From NCBI RefSeq assembly GCF_000001735.4, contig NC_003074.8, forward strand, positions 12,400,101-12,464,100: a DNA stretch of 64,000 bases, in the 5' to 3' direction. This DNA comes from Arabidopsis thaliana (Eukaryota > Streptophyta > Magnoliopsida > Brassicales > Brassicaceae). This document shows positions 33,683 to 43,973 of the stretch, piece by piece. A program made the translations under genes and the position numbers. Position 1 is the first letter of the stretch. The number at the start of each line of letters is the position of its first letter. A model generated the notes under the pieces. That model saw only the letters and a list, made by a program, of their open reading frames with translations, made no database searches and was not told where the DNA came from.

Positions 33683-35700
33683 CTAAGGTAGCGTATAGGC
33701 AGTTGGTGTGTGCGCTCTACCAAGGAAGTAAGGAATGTCAGCAGAGTAGGACAGAGGTATGGGTGGTCTACTCCACTTTCCTGCACAATCATCAAAAGAA
33801 AGAACAAGCACTCGACGAGAAACTCGTGGCTTGCTTAACCGTAAAACAGTTTTTGGAGATTTGAAACTCTTATTGATGAAACCAGGAGGTTTAGGAGGAG
33901 GAGATGAGTACCTTTGCCGTTTCGGAGTTGCAGCAAAGGGTAGAGGTGCAGTGGGAGACGTGACTGTAGTGCCTGGAGTACCGGCTCTGAACTCAAACCG
34001 AAAACTAGCTCTAATAAAAAAATCTTGCTTAGCCTGTGTGGGGTGTTGATCGACACAGGTAATGGTATCGATCGACACCATCTCTGCACATCGATTCTCA
34101 GCAACGAATCTGGAGCTTGCTTCATGTGGATGCTTGCTGTTGCTGAGTACCTGTTCTGAGACAACCATTATCTTTGTCTTGTCATCTTGCTTCTCTGGAG
34201 CATCATCTCGTAGCATATCAATCTGAAGAAGGGGTGACAATTTCTCTATATCAATCGGAGGCAACTGAAGTGGAGTCTCTTCCATGATACCCATGCAATG
34301 CATCTTTGAAATCTCCTGCTTGGACTGTCGATGCAGAAGACAAGGAACTTGTGGTGTGAAGACTTGTCTAGTAACAGGTGGAGATGCAAGACATATAGGA
34401 GGAGTTTGAGTCCAGTGTAGATCGACACTAGGTGAGTGTCGAATGACACCACTGTCTAGAATCAAGCCTGCTCTGTCAAATGTCAACATTGTATTGTCTG
34501 TTTGGTGCTGGTGTCGATCGACATGAGGTGGGTGTCGTTCGACACCATCAGGGTCGACTCTGGTCGATCTGGCTTTGTCACAGCTTGGCTTCTCTCTGGA
34601 GAATTGTTGGTGTCGATCGACGCAGATAATGGTGTCGTTCGACACCATCGGGAATAAGTTCCTCCTCCTCTGTGAAAGTATTGATTCCACTCGACAAAGT
34701 CAAAACAGAGTCGTCAAGATTAATAGGTGTCGATCGACACCCTGATATATCGTTCGACACTGAGACGTTTCCTGCAACTGGACGAGATGAAGTTTGAGCT
34801 GAACATTCGCGACGAAGGATTGGGTTTAGTTGCTTTCCACTGGGTAGTGTGACTGCATTGATAGAGGCTGATGGAGGTGAGAGTTCGGATATATGAGAGC
34901 GTAGATTGTCAATCTTGCTATTTAGATTCGTGTAGAGAGAATCATGTTTGCTTTCGAGCTTTGTTTGGCCTGCAAGAAGCAGCGCAAGCATAGACTCCAT
35001 TCTGGTCTCTGATGAGGGTGGAGGGGAAGATAGGAGCAGAAATTGCTGAAACAGGAGTCGCTTTATTTGCGGTGGCTATCTCAGCTGAAATTCTTCGTTC
35101 AGTGTCAAATTCATGTGTCGAACGACTAGTTAAAGCATTGGTAATGAGGAGTAATGCTTCACTAGTAGTTCTTGTCATGAAGTTACAGTAGCTCGCTGCA
35201 TCAAGTTGAGCCTGGTATGGCATGGCTATCCCTCTTTAGAAGATATTGATGAGTTGGCTCTCTTGGAAACCATGTTGGGGACATTCTCTCTGATAGGATT
35301 TGAATCTGATCCAAGCTGCATTCAAACCTTCTGTTGGAGCTTGAGAAAACGAAGAGATCTTCTCCCGCAGTAATTATGTCAATGAATCATCAAGGAAGTG
35401 GATCATGAATGCATTCTTCATGTCAGTCCAATTCGTTAGTGAACCTGGTTCAAGTTGTTGCAGCCATGATGTTCCTCTGCCTGCGAGAGAGTGTGGGAAA
35501 AGTTTGCAAAGAAGATAATTAGCTGGTACACCTTCTACTTTGATTGAGGACACTAAATCTTCGAAGACTTCTAGATGATCTAGTGGTGATTCATCAGAAT
35601 GTCCTCGAAACTTTCCTCGTGAAACAAGAGTATAATTAGGCAGGGTGAATAGCAAAGTCTTCTCTTGCAAAAGGAGGTAGCAGGATCGCTGATCGATTGG
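33683..35700 (-). pseudogene. gag-like coding region of the gag-only element
   Basis: From the 5' end: a Retrotrans_gag-type domain at 35670-35374 (FRGHSDESPLDHLEVFEDLV ... KLFPHSLAGRGTSWLQQLEP ... WTDMKNAFMIHF); a segment at 35223-34942 (MPYQAQLDAASYCNFMTRTT); a coiled-coil linker (35000-34890) with VTLPSGKQLNP; then a 335-codon frame (34690-33683) ending in RPPIPLSYSADIPYFLGRAH. Because TGTCGATCGACAC occurs in it repeatedly, the protein shows VDRH, SIDT or CRST fragments according to frame. Frameshifts separate the parts. It would supply capsid only. The C-terminal part matches nothing I know, and its long open frame suggests past selection. Confidence 0.7.
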
Positions 35701-35948
35701 AGTAGAAAAGATCAGCTCTGTTGAAGTCGCCTATGGTAGCAGGTCTGTTTGCAGATGGTGTCGATCGACACCCAGTTGGTGTCGGTCGACACTGTCGTCG
35801 AAATCTGCCAGCAGTTTGTTGCGTTCCATCTTTTAGCTCCCCTGTTATAGGAAAAAGAAGAAAGAAAATGCGTGAGAAACAAAAGAAAGAAAAATAAAAG
35901 CTTAGTCTAAATTCTACACCTAGTCTAATGGTGACTCAAAGAGATCTT

Positions 35949-35962
35949 CGGCAACGGCGCCA
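35949..35962 (-). other. Primer-binding site of the gag-only element
   Basis: Minus strand TGGCGCCGTTGCCG follows the 5' LTR end with an AATT spacer. This is the usual Athila/Tat primer site and fixes the element's direction. Confidence 0.85.
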
Positions 35963-35966
35963 AATT

Positions 35967-37157
35967 TGATATAGGTCAAATTAATCCTAAGACCACTCTC
36001 TCAAATAAAGAGGTCAGTTGCAGCACTTAGGGATCGAATTCACAAAGTTCTCGGATCACGCAATAAACTAAGGTTTGGAATTAAGAAAAGTAAAACAGTA
36101 ATGAAAATAAAGAGAAACAAAAGTAAACAATAGCAATCGATGGTTGTGAAACAAGATAATAAAAGCGTCAAGCTTAGGGTATTCTCAGGAAATAGATGAT
36201 AGTAGATCTAGAAATATCTAAGTTATTATCAAACCGTTCTCGAACTCAAACTATGATTTTAGAGTAACCGGTGGCGTTCCGCGAAACTCTCGATGACTAT
36301 AGTTAAGAATAACCGGAGAAGCCAAAAGATCTTTAACTTAAACATGCATTATTATCAAGTTTGATTAGTTCACCTAGTATCTAAACCAGAGCCCTTCTAT
36401 GAGCCTACCTGTTCTTTCTTAAATGCCTAGGCTCATCTATGATGGATCAAATAGCAAGTACCTATGGTGGGCATACTTATTATCTAAGAACAAGTTCTAG
36501 TTAGCTACTCTAAAACTAGCATTAAGAACAATCAAGATGAAGAATTTCTACAGATAACCTAGCAAGGGGGCCATCTACTAAATCATCTATAACCCTAATG
36601 AGAAACCGTAAACCTAACAGGAAAACTACTCAAGCATGATGAATGAAGTAAACAACATGATTAGAATAGAAATCCCTGAATAAAACAAGAAGAGGATAGA
36701 GTAAGAAAGATCCAAAGGGAGTTTCCACATGGTTTTGCTCCCAAAGTACAAAAGAGATTGAAAATAGACTCACCAAGCTTCGGGTCTAAAACAATGACCT
36801 AAAAACTATATATATGTCTTAAAAACGTGATGGGTCTTAATTAAACATAGGAGAAAGTTCTGGGCCGAATTTGGAAATCTTCAAAACATCAATAAGTTGT
36901 GTCTCAAAATTGCCGTCAGGTATTGGTGTCGCTCAAAATCAGGGGTGGTGTCGTTCGACACCTACGTGCATTTTCGTCTCTGAATTGCTTCTGCAGCTTA
37001 AGTTGTCTGCTGATCTCCAGAATGCTCCATAATCTCCAAATGCATCCCAAACATGTAAAGACCTGAAAAGGACTAGAAAACACTCTAGAAATAACAATTA
37101 GGCTCTAAAACCTATACCTAAATCATGGCTAAAATCGGTAAAAATAGGGTTATATCA
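35967..37157 (-). repeat. 5' LTR of the gag-only element
   Basis: Same ends as the partner LTR. The minus strand has the GGTGTCG...CGACACC pair near 36925-36962, upstream of an ACTATATATATG candidate TATA (about 36810). Confidence 0.88.
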
Positions 37158-37585
37158 CTACACCCAATTCACTGAAGAACGCTTTGTAGTCCGCTTTAAG
37201 CTCAAACTTTTCTGGAGGCAGTGGATCTGTGTTTAAACCCGTGATATGATAAAACTCGTTCAAGCCAAACCGGATGGGTTGACCAGCCACGAGACACCAA
37301 AGCTCCTTCTTCAGTACTCTTAACTGTCTGCATAGTAGATAATGTACAGTCTTACAAACCATACAAAATGGCTATAAACAAGTTTAGCAATTAATCCAAG
37401 CGGTGTCTCTTTCAGTTCATCCCATGTATCTTGTCTTATTGATTCTCTAATCATAGGGAAATCTCCAAGCTTGATGTTGTGATTAATGGCTTTAGCCTCC
37501 AGATTAGAATCCCCCTCTGGGTAAAGTATTGGAGGGTAATCCCTTGCTTGGTCTTCAGCCATAAATCAGTCGTAAGGATACAATA

Positions 37586-37990
37586 CACTACAAGAAAACA
37601 GGTAAACGACGACTACAATCAGCGACAATAAACGTAGTCGTAACATTATACGACTAGTTGGCGACGGATTTACGACTCGCCTGCGACAACACGAAAAATT
37701 GTAGTCACATAGTCGTTGTTTTACGACTATCGTATGCAGTCGGCAAAGTGTCGGCAAGTGACGACTATTTGACGATTATATTATTGGAGGGATATTGTTG
37801 TCGTTGTTTAGTCGCTAATTAACGACTATTCTACCGTCTATTTTATTTAGTCGCTAATATGGCGACTACAGGCCGACCAAGTCGTCTAGTCGTCCTGTAG
37901 TCGTAGAAACGTCGCACCGTAGTCGTATAAAGTAGATGGAAAACATGTTTTGCATTGTTAAGTAGGTACACCTAATTATTTAGTTGTAGT
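37586..37990 (+). repeat. 5' TIR and subterminal repeats of the CACTA element
   Basis: After the TIR about fifteen copies or variants of TAGTCG(T/C)(A/T)A or ACGACTA occur within 350 bp. In En/Spm such subterminal motifs bind TNPA; here that role is inferred. Confidence 0.85.
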
Positions 37991-38111
37991 CGTAAATTAG
38001 TCACAAAAATTGGCCTATATAATAAACGTTCACGCAACTCTTCTTTCACCAACAAATCAAAACAACAACAACATCAAAAAGAAAAAAAAATACTAGTTAT
38101 TTTATTGTATA

Positions 38112-39660
38112 ATGGCGGGAAACTACAATTATGGCGGTACTGGCGGTTTCTATCGAGATTGGATGTACAAGAGATTTGATGAAGTGACGGGGAATTTGTC
38201 AGCCGAATACGTTGCAGGAGTTGAGCAATTCATGACATTCGCTAATAGTCAGCCAATAGTACAGAGTAGTCGAGGTAAATTTCATTGTCCTTGTAGTGTA
38301 TGCAAGAATGAAAAACACATCATCTCGGGTAGAAGAGTTAGTAGTCATTTGTTTAGTCATGGATTTATGCCTGATTATTATGTTTGGTATAAGCATGGAG
38401 AAGAAATGAATATGGATATAGGAACGAGTTACACGAATAGGACGTATTTTAGTGAGAATCATGAAGAAGTGGGTAATATTGTAGAAGATCCATATGTGGA
38501 TATGGTAAACGATGCATTTAATTTTAACGTGGGGTATGATGATAACTATCGTCATGATGATAGTTATCAGAATGTGGAAGAACCGGTCCGTAACCATTCA
38601 AATAAGTTCTACGACTTGTTAGAAGGTGCAAATAATCCTTTGTACGATGGTTGTCGTGAAGGGCAGTCGCAATTATCCTTAGCATCTCCACTCATGCACA
38701 ACAAGGCGGAGTATAATATGAGTGAAAAGTTGGTGGACTCCGTTTGCGAAATGTTTACAGATTTTTTACCAGAAGGAAACCAGGCAACCACTTCACATTA
38801 CCAGACCGAGAAGTTAATGCGCAATTTAGGACTTCCATATCATACGATTGATGTTTGTCAGAACAATTGTATGCTATTTTGGAAAGAAGACGAAAAAGAA
38901 GATCAATGTCGATTTTGTGGCGCGAAAAGATGGAAGCCTTAGGACGACCGTCGAAGAACCAAAGTACCATATAGTCGTATGTGGTATCTACCTATTGGGG
39001 ACCGGTTGAAGAGAATGTATCAGAGCCATAAGACAGCGATGGCAATGCGATGGCATGCTGAGCACCAATCAAAGGAGGGAGAAATGAATCATCCTTCAGA
39101 TGCAGCAGAGTGGAGATATTTCCAAGGGTTACATCCCGAGTTTGCCGAAGAACCCCGTAACGTTTATCTCGGGTTGTGTACTGATGGGTTCAATCCATTT
39201 GGCATGTCTCGTAATCATTCGTTGTGGCCTGTGATCCTAACTCCTTATAATTTACCCCCTGGTATGTGCATGAATACCGAGTACTTATTTCTTACCATTC
39301 TGAATTCTGGTCCAAATCATCCTCGAGCTAGTCTTGATGTCTTCCTCCAACCTCTTATTGAGGAGTTAAAAGAGTTGTGGTCTACTGGAGTCGATGCGTA
39401 CGATGTTTCATTGAGTCAGAATTTTAATCTAAAAGCAGTACTACTGTGGACGATTAGCGACTTTCCGGCGTATAGCATGTTATCAGGATGGACTACTCAT
39501 GGTAAATTGTCTTGTCCTGTTTGCATGGAAAGTACAAAGTCTTTTTATCTACCCAATGGACGGAAGACATGCTGGTTTGATTGTCAACGTAGATTTCTTC
39601 CTCATGGTCATCCATCCCGTAGGAACAGAAAAGACTTTCTGAAAGGAAGAGATGCTTCTA
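38112..39660 (+). pseudogene. TNPD-like CACTA transposase, N-terminal part
   Basis: Starts MAGNYNYGGTGGFYRDWMYK. Residues 10-100 fit the transposase-associated domain (Transpos_assoc), with zinc-type residues in KFHCPCSVCKN and HLFSHGFM. A linker follows, then the Transposase_21 (PF02992) N-part: CQNNCMLFWKEDEKEDQCRF, DRLKRMYQSHKTAMAMRWH, VYLGLCTDGFNPFG, LFLTILNSGPNHP, PAYSMLSGWTTHGKLSCPVC, RRFLPHGHPSRR. A single TAG at 38940-38942 interrupts it. After FLKGRDASSESS (about 39660) the rest of the catalytic domain is missing and the sequence joins the TNPA-like gene; a direct repeat TCGTCTCAAGGGAACAACTT (39667 and 39720) marks the deletion region. The product cannot be a complete transposase. 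Confidence 0.88.
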
Positions 39661-41815
39661 GCGAATCGTCTCAAGGGAACAACTTCGCGAGATTCAGACG
39701 CTCCAGCAAACAGCCACCCGTCGTCTCAAGGGAACAACTTCCAAGAGGAAGTTCCTGGGACGTTGCCGGAGCTACAAGAAGACTCGGCGTTGGCTCTGCA
39801 ATCGACACTCTCTGTGCCAAACCGGGAGCAGTGGTGTTGTGTCTTGTCTCCAATTCCCAAACCTAAAACCGAATGGTATGTTTTCTTCCTCTATTTTATT
39901 CTAGTGTTCTTAGCCTGTGTAGTGTAACTCGTGTTATGGTCTGTAGAATGGCTTGTTAGGGTTTGTGTAACATAGTAGAATCTGCCTTTGTTGGAGTTGG
40001 ATGTTTGTTAGGGTTTGTGTAACATAGTAGAATCTGCCTTTGTTCTAAACTCGTGTGTGATCTTGTTAAGTTCTTCAATTTGTCTATAATCTTGTTAGGT
40101 TATTTATTGTGTTCTGTGGTGAATCATGAACATAATTGTGGAACATTTGTTGATTGTTGAACTTAGCATGTTTTCGGCTTTGACATTGAGGATCTGTCTT
40201 TGTTCTATACTTGTCTATAATCTTGTTAAGTTCTTTATTGTGTTCTATTGTGAATCATGAACTTAATTGTGGAACATTTGTTGATTGTTGAACTTAGCAT
40301 GTTTTCGGCTTTGACAATGAGGATCTGTCTTTGTTCTATACTTGTTTATACTTGTTCATTACTGTCTATGATCTTGTTATGTTGACTATTGTGTTCTGTG
40401 TGTGATCTTGTCGGCTTATACTTGTCTAGAATCTTGTAAAATCTGCCTTTGTTCAATTATATAGTCTGCTGTAGTTGTAGTGTTTTGGATTTTAAACATG
40501 TTTACTTTCTGTCTGTGTTGCATGTGTTTGGAGGTTTACTCGCGACAGAGGATCTAAATTGGTTAGAAAGATCACACGGATTTTTACTCAAAAGTTCAAT
40601 GCTCCCTACTATAATTGGTCCTGTGTGCCATTGGATAAAAGAGAAAGATTGTTTTTAGAGTTTGCGGTAAGCTTCTTGTATTTCTTCAACTTTCATTAGA
40701 CTGTACTATTTAATCTGTCATTTGTTCACTAACTTCACACTTTTTTTGTAGAAAACTCACCATTGGGATCCTTTAATAACAGGGACAGTCCAATACTACT
40801 TCAATGAGATCGTTAAGAGGCGCTTGAAGGACATGGTTAGCACCGCAAGGAGAACTCGAGAGCAGCCTCCATGGATTGGAGAAACTCTGTGGAGAACCAT
40901 GTGCGACTACTAGGACACTGAAGAGGCACAGAAAAGGAGTAAGACATATTCCAAAGCTCGTCTCTCTGACCGTAACGGTCTCGGTCCTCACGTCCACTAC
41001 TCTGGGCCAAAGTCTTTCCAAGAAATCCAAGATGAATTGGTAAGTGTTTCTGCAATCTTCCCATGTGTTTTAGTGATGTTTGTTTAACTGTGTGTGATGT
41101 TTAGTCTGTTGATAGTAATGAAGCTTGTGATCTGTGTTTGCAGGAAGAAAAAATGGGAAGACCTGTCCCTCTTGGTGAGGTGTTCATCCAGACACACACT
41201 AAGTCGGATGGGACTTATGTTGATCAGAAGGCATAGAAGATTGGTCTGGCGTATGAGCAGAATGTGAGAGAGAAGCTGTCTGAACTAGAGGCGGATGCTT
41301 CTGCTGTGTCTGATGGCTCTTCACGTCCTCGGGATCTCACACTAGATGAGTATGCAGCCATATTTCTCGAGGTAAGATGTTCTTTGTCTTTTTCAGAGTC
41401 TTAGAGACATTTAGGATCTGTCACTAATTATCTTCCTCTTTATTTCTTGCAGTCCACAGAAAAGGATGCAAGAGGCAATCCTTATGGACTTGGCTGTCTT
41501 AAAGAAACTCTAGGCAGTGCCAACCGCCAACTCCCCGGAGACTCAACCTTTAAAGCCTTAGAAGAACGGCTGCAGGAAGCTCAGCGGCAAATTGAAGAAC
41601 AGGCTGCATATAACGAGAAGCGAGATGCTGAGATTGCTGCCCGAGAAGCCGAGACAGCCCGAGTCACAGCTGAGCAAAAGGACAAGCTCGAGCACTTGTC
41701 CTTAGTCGAGAAGTATCTCCGCCAAACCGATCCGCAGTTCTTGGACTTTATTGCCACACACTCTTCCACATCCACAGAGCGTATCCCAATTACTCCCCCA
41801 TCTAATGATCCATAG
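39661..41815 (+). pseudogene. TNPA-like CACTA protein (Transposase_24)
   Basis: Exon 1 fragment ends PKPKTEW at 39875 with the same TG|GT donor as the gene at 19-1303. Intron 39876-40533 contains a 60-bp unit in two tandem copies and a longer one repeated (TTGTTCTATACTTGTC...). Exon 2 (40534-40668) reads FTRDRGSKLVRKITRIFTQK, FNAPYYNWSCVPLDKRERLF. Exon 3 (about 40752-41040) has HWDPLITGTVQYYFNEIVKR, REQPPWIGETLWRTMCDY, stop TAG at 40912, and SDRNGLGPHVHYSGPKSF. Exon 4 (about 41144-41371) has GRPVPLGEVFIQTHTKSDG and a TAG at 41236. The last exon (41454-41815) ends in a coiled coil (LEERLQEAQRQIEEQAAYNE). It probably bound the TAGTCGTAAA subterminal repeats. Confidence 0.85.
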
Positions 41816-42626
41816 AATTTAGGTTTCCAAACACTAATTGTATCTTTCAATAAGTTGTATGTTTGAACAAGATAATTTTATGTTTTGAACTTGATTTTCA
41901 ATATATAAGCAGTGTTTTCATATTGTATAGCGTATCAATAACAAACAAGAACAATCGATGAACAAACAAGAACAAACAAGAAACCCATCACCTGATGACC
42001 AAATCTTTATTCGGACCAAACTATTAGTCGCAAAAAAGTAGTAAATAAGTAGCAGTATAGTCGCTGAATCGTCGTCAAGTAGTCACATAACTTTACGACA
42101 ATCATAAGACTAAACAAATTAGTCATAAAAGAATCGTAAAACTGACGTCCAATAGTCGTATATACTTATACGACTATGTTATGACAAAAAGTTTCAAATC
42201 CTTGGCAAGTACTTTTAATCGTCAAAGAGTCGTCGAATAGTCGTAAACATATTTACGACTACTTTACGACAACTGGAAACATACCCAGGGTTTATAATAA
42301 TTAATCGCAACATAGTCGTAAAGTCGTCGTAAACAATTAACGACTATGAAACGACTACATGTTCTCACACGCTCAGTACAGTACAAATAATCGTAGGATA
42401 GTCGTCAATTAATCGCCGACATAATACGACTACGTAACGACGATTTTTCACTGTTTAGTCAATTGTCGTATTATTGTCGTTGATCAACGACTAATAAACG
42501 ACTACTGTTTTTAGCGACTATGGATTAATGACTACAGTCATTAGTCGTAAATTAGTCGTATTAGCTTTAGTTACGACTACTAAACGACTGACTTGTAGGT
42601 CGTCAATCACCTGTTTTCTTGTAGTG
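41816..42626 (+). repeat. 3' subterminal repeats and TIR of the CACTA element
   Basis: After the gene end 42010-42608 carries more than twenty TAGTCGTAAA-type motifs on both strands, then the inverted TIR. No gene is seen. Confidence 0.88.
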
Positions 42627-43100
42627 ATAACTCAGTCATAACATAAACCAAACTCAGCCACAGATAACATAACTTAGTCAAAACATAAACCTAACTCAGC
42701 CATAGATAACATAACTTAGTCACAATATAAACCTAACTCAGCCACAGATAACATAACTCAGCCATAACATAAACCTAACTCAGCCATATCGTAATAGAAA
42801 CTCAGTCAAAACATAAACAAAACCATAAAATAAAAAAATCTCAGTCAAAACATAAACCAAACTCAGCCATAGCATAACCAAACTCATCCATATCGTAACA
42901 GAAACTCAGCCATAACATAAACAAATTCATCCATATCGTAACAGAAACTCAGCCACGGATTTAAGATTAAACCATAACTCAATCACAGCATATAACAAAC
43001 TAAGACACAGATGAATTGATAAATCATAAATCAGTCGGCAAACAAACGGTAACTCAGCCATCAAATCAAATAGATCTAACAAATCGGCACCATATGTCAA
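42627..43100. repeat. TAACTCAGCC motif array upstream of the ULP gene
   Basis: About twenty copies of AACTCAGCCATAACATAAACC and near variants with 25-30 bp spacing. On the minus strand this is the promoter side of the ULP gene, displaced by the CACTA. The array stops near 43065, which I take as the approximate end of the motif-bearing part. Confidence 0.78.
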
Positions 43101-43973
43101 TCAACAACGACGTTAAAAACCATCGTTAAGCATCGGAAACAATTTCAGTGACGAGAATCACTTGCGATTGAACTTAGATGTCGGATTCTTGTCGGAAAAT
43201 TCGAAATAAAGTTAGGAAACATACTTACCGGAACTTAGCCAGAAACCAGAAATGCAACTCCAGATGTCAGATGTGACTTCCCGAAACCAGTAATGCAACT
43301 GCGGCATAAGAATTTCGGTCGGAACAGACGAGAACAGCAAAAACGGCGACGAAAATAGGGTAAAGGGTTTGTTCCCGTGGAGAGAGAAAGAAAGCGACAG
43401 TTTTTTTCCGCTGATGAACAGTAATGCTCAAAAAAAAAAACTGAAACGTTTATGCGATTTGAGATGAGTAATAACGTGGATTATGTTAATGATATGGATT
43501 GATGACATGTATAATCAGTGTTTTTTTATTTAATATTAAGTTAAAAACGAATTAAATAATAATATTTAATTAAAACTAATGAAGGATTTAACTGTAATTA
43601 CATAAGTACTGAAAACATGTGAGTAATAAAAAAAGATGTATGTTATTGTAGGAAGAAACATACAGTTGTTTTTTATCTGAGTAATTTTTTCTTTTTATTT
43701 CTCTTACTTAATTTAAACATATTTAAATTTCAAAAAAATAAATCAAACAGTGTTAATACTTAATAGTTCTATTTACATAATCAACTACTTTGTTGAAATG
43801 CATATACTATATATTTTATATTATTTACATTTTTCAATTGAAAACATACAATGCATTAAATGTATAAATCTTTGTATAAAAAGCTTTCTTGTTTAAAATT
43901 TTGAAATATTTAATTTTGACAAGTTTAGTTAATTAAAATAAATGTATATAAAAACTAAAGTGTTTGGAAATAA
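43101..43973. other. AT-rich interval, probable MULE edge
   Basis: 43100-43400 has moderate GC without motif copies and could be the 5' UTR or end of the ULP gene. 43430-43970 is AT-rich. I see no gene, terminal repeat or RNA. Confidence 0.4.

Larger units (their letters stand above)
31357..37157 (-). mobile_element. Gag-only (non-autonomous) Athila-like LTR retrotransposon
   Basis: LTRs 31357-32555 and 35967-37157 (about 1.2 kb, TGATATAG...TTATATCA) differ at roughly one base in 15-20 over the first 200 positions. Sense is minus: PBS TGGCGCCGTTGCCG at 35962-35949, gag next, PPT (AAGTTTGGGGGAGT) at 32569-32556 on the minus strand. Flanking 5-mers are GTACA and CTACA, one mismatch. The 3.4-kb internal region encodes only gag-like frames; no protease, RT or integrase pattern is visible. 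It must have used enzymes from a partner element. It lies inside the ULP gene. GTGTCGATCGACACC palindromes are scattered through LTRs and interior. Confidence 0.9.
27315..37562 (-). pseudogene. DUF1985/ULP (C48 SUMO-protease-like) gene of the MULE, split by two retroelements
   Basis: Start MAEDQARDYPPILYP at 37562. DUF1985 at 37450-37158 (LGLIAKLVYSHFVW, frameshift near 37365, then KELWCLVAGQPIRFGLNEF ... ITGLNTDPLP) continues beyond an LTR retrotransposon at 31356-30900 (LFGLLTLLAIGLYGMHPNSW, FVLQAWAYDSI). A linker segment (30436-29727) begins VMKDDVSELFHTWPDEVEDPALDH, with Lys-rich runs and a coiled coil, and has a TAG near 29785. A second basic segment lies at 29512-29129. Catalytic domain: H in GGNHWVTLHVNL, D in HIDCYDC, then across a solo LTR Q in VPQN and C in RGDCGVYALKILE; the end is near 27315 after a frameshift at about 27402. 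All four catalytic residues are present. The family removes SUMO/ubiquitin-like modifiers. Introns contain the motif arrays. Confidence 0.85.
37586..42626 (+). mobile_element. CACTA (En/Spm-type) transposon with intact ends
   Basis: Terminal inverted repeats of 18 identical bases, CACTACAAGAAAACAGGT (37586-37603) and its complement (42609-42626). Target duplication ATA at 37583-37585 and 42627-42629. Subterminal regions 37604-37990 and 42010-42608 are dense in TAGTCGTAAA/TTTACGACTA in both directions. It encodes a truncated TNPD-like transposase and a TNPA-like protein, both on the plus strand. It is inserted in the MULE motif array just upstream of the ULP start codon: AACTCAGYC motifs flank it on both sides. 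It lacks most of the catalytic transposase, so it is non-autonomous. Confidence 0.95.
14860..43100. mobile_element. Large multi-gene Mutator-like element with motif arrays, nested insertions
   Basis: Unity is inferred from three things. A MULE transposase lies at the left and a DUF1985/ULP gene of the kind carried by plant MULEs at the right. One 10-15 bp motif, GGCTGAGTTA / TAACTCAGCC followed by RTAAC, fills every non-coding gap from 14870 to 43065. The motif continues on both sides of the CACTA inserted at 37586-42626. Without the three nested elements the span would be about 16 kb. No terminal inverted repeats or 9-bp duplication are visible, so the ends are approximate and it may be a non-TIR MULE or several adjacent copies. 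The mixed gene set recalls Kaonashi and VANDAL elements. The transposase is broken, so it cannot move by itself. Confidence 0.7.

Noticed and set aside
37323..37378. Short intron in the ULP gene between FVW and LLCRQL
   Set aside because: The GT-AG interval would be under 30 nt; a one-base frameshift explains the two overlapping frames better.
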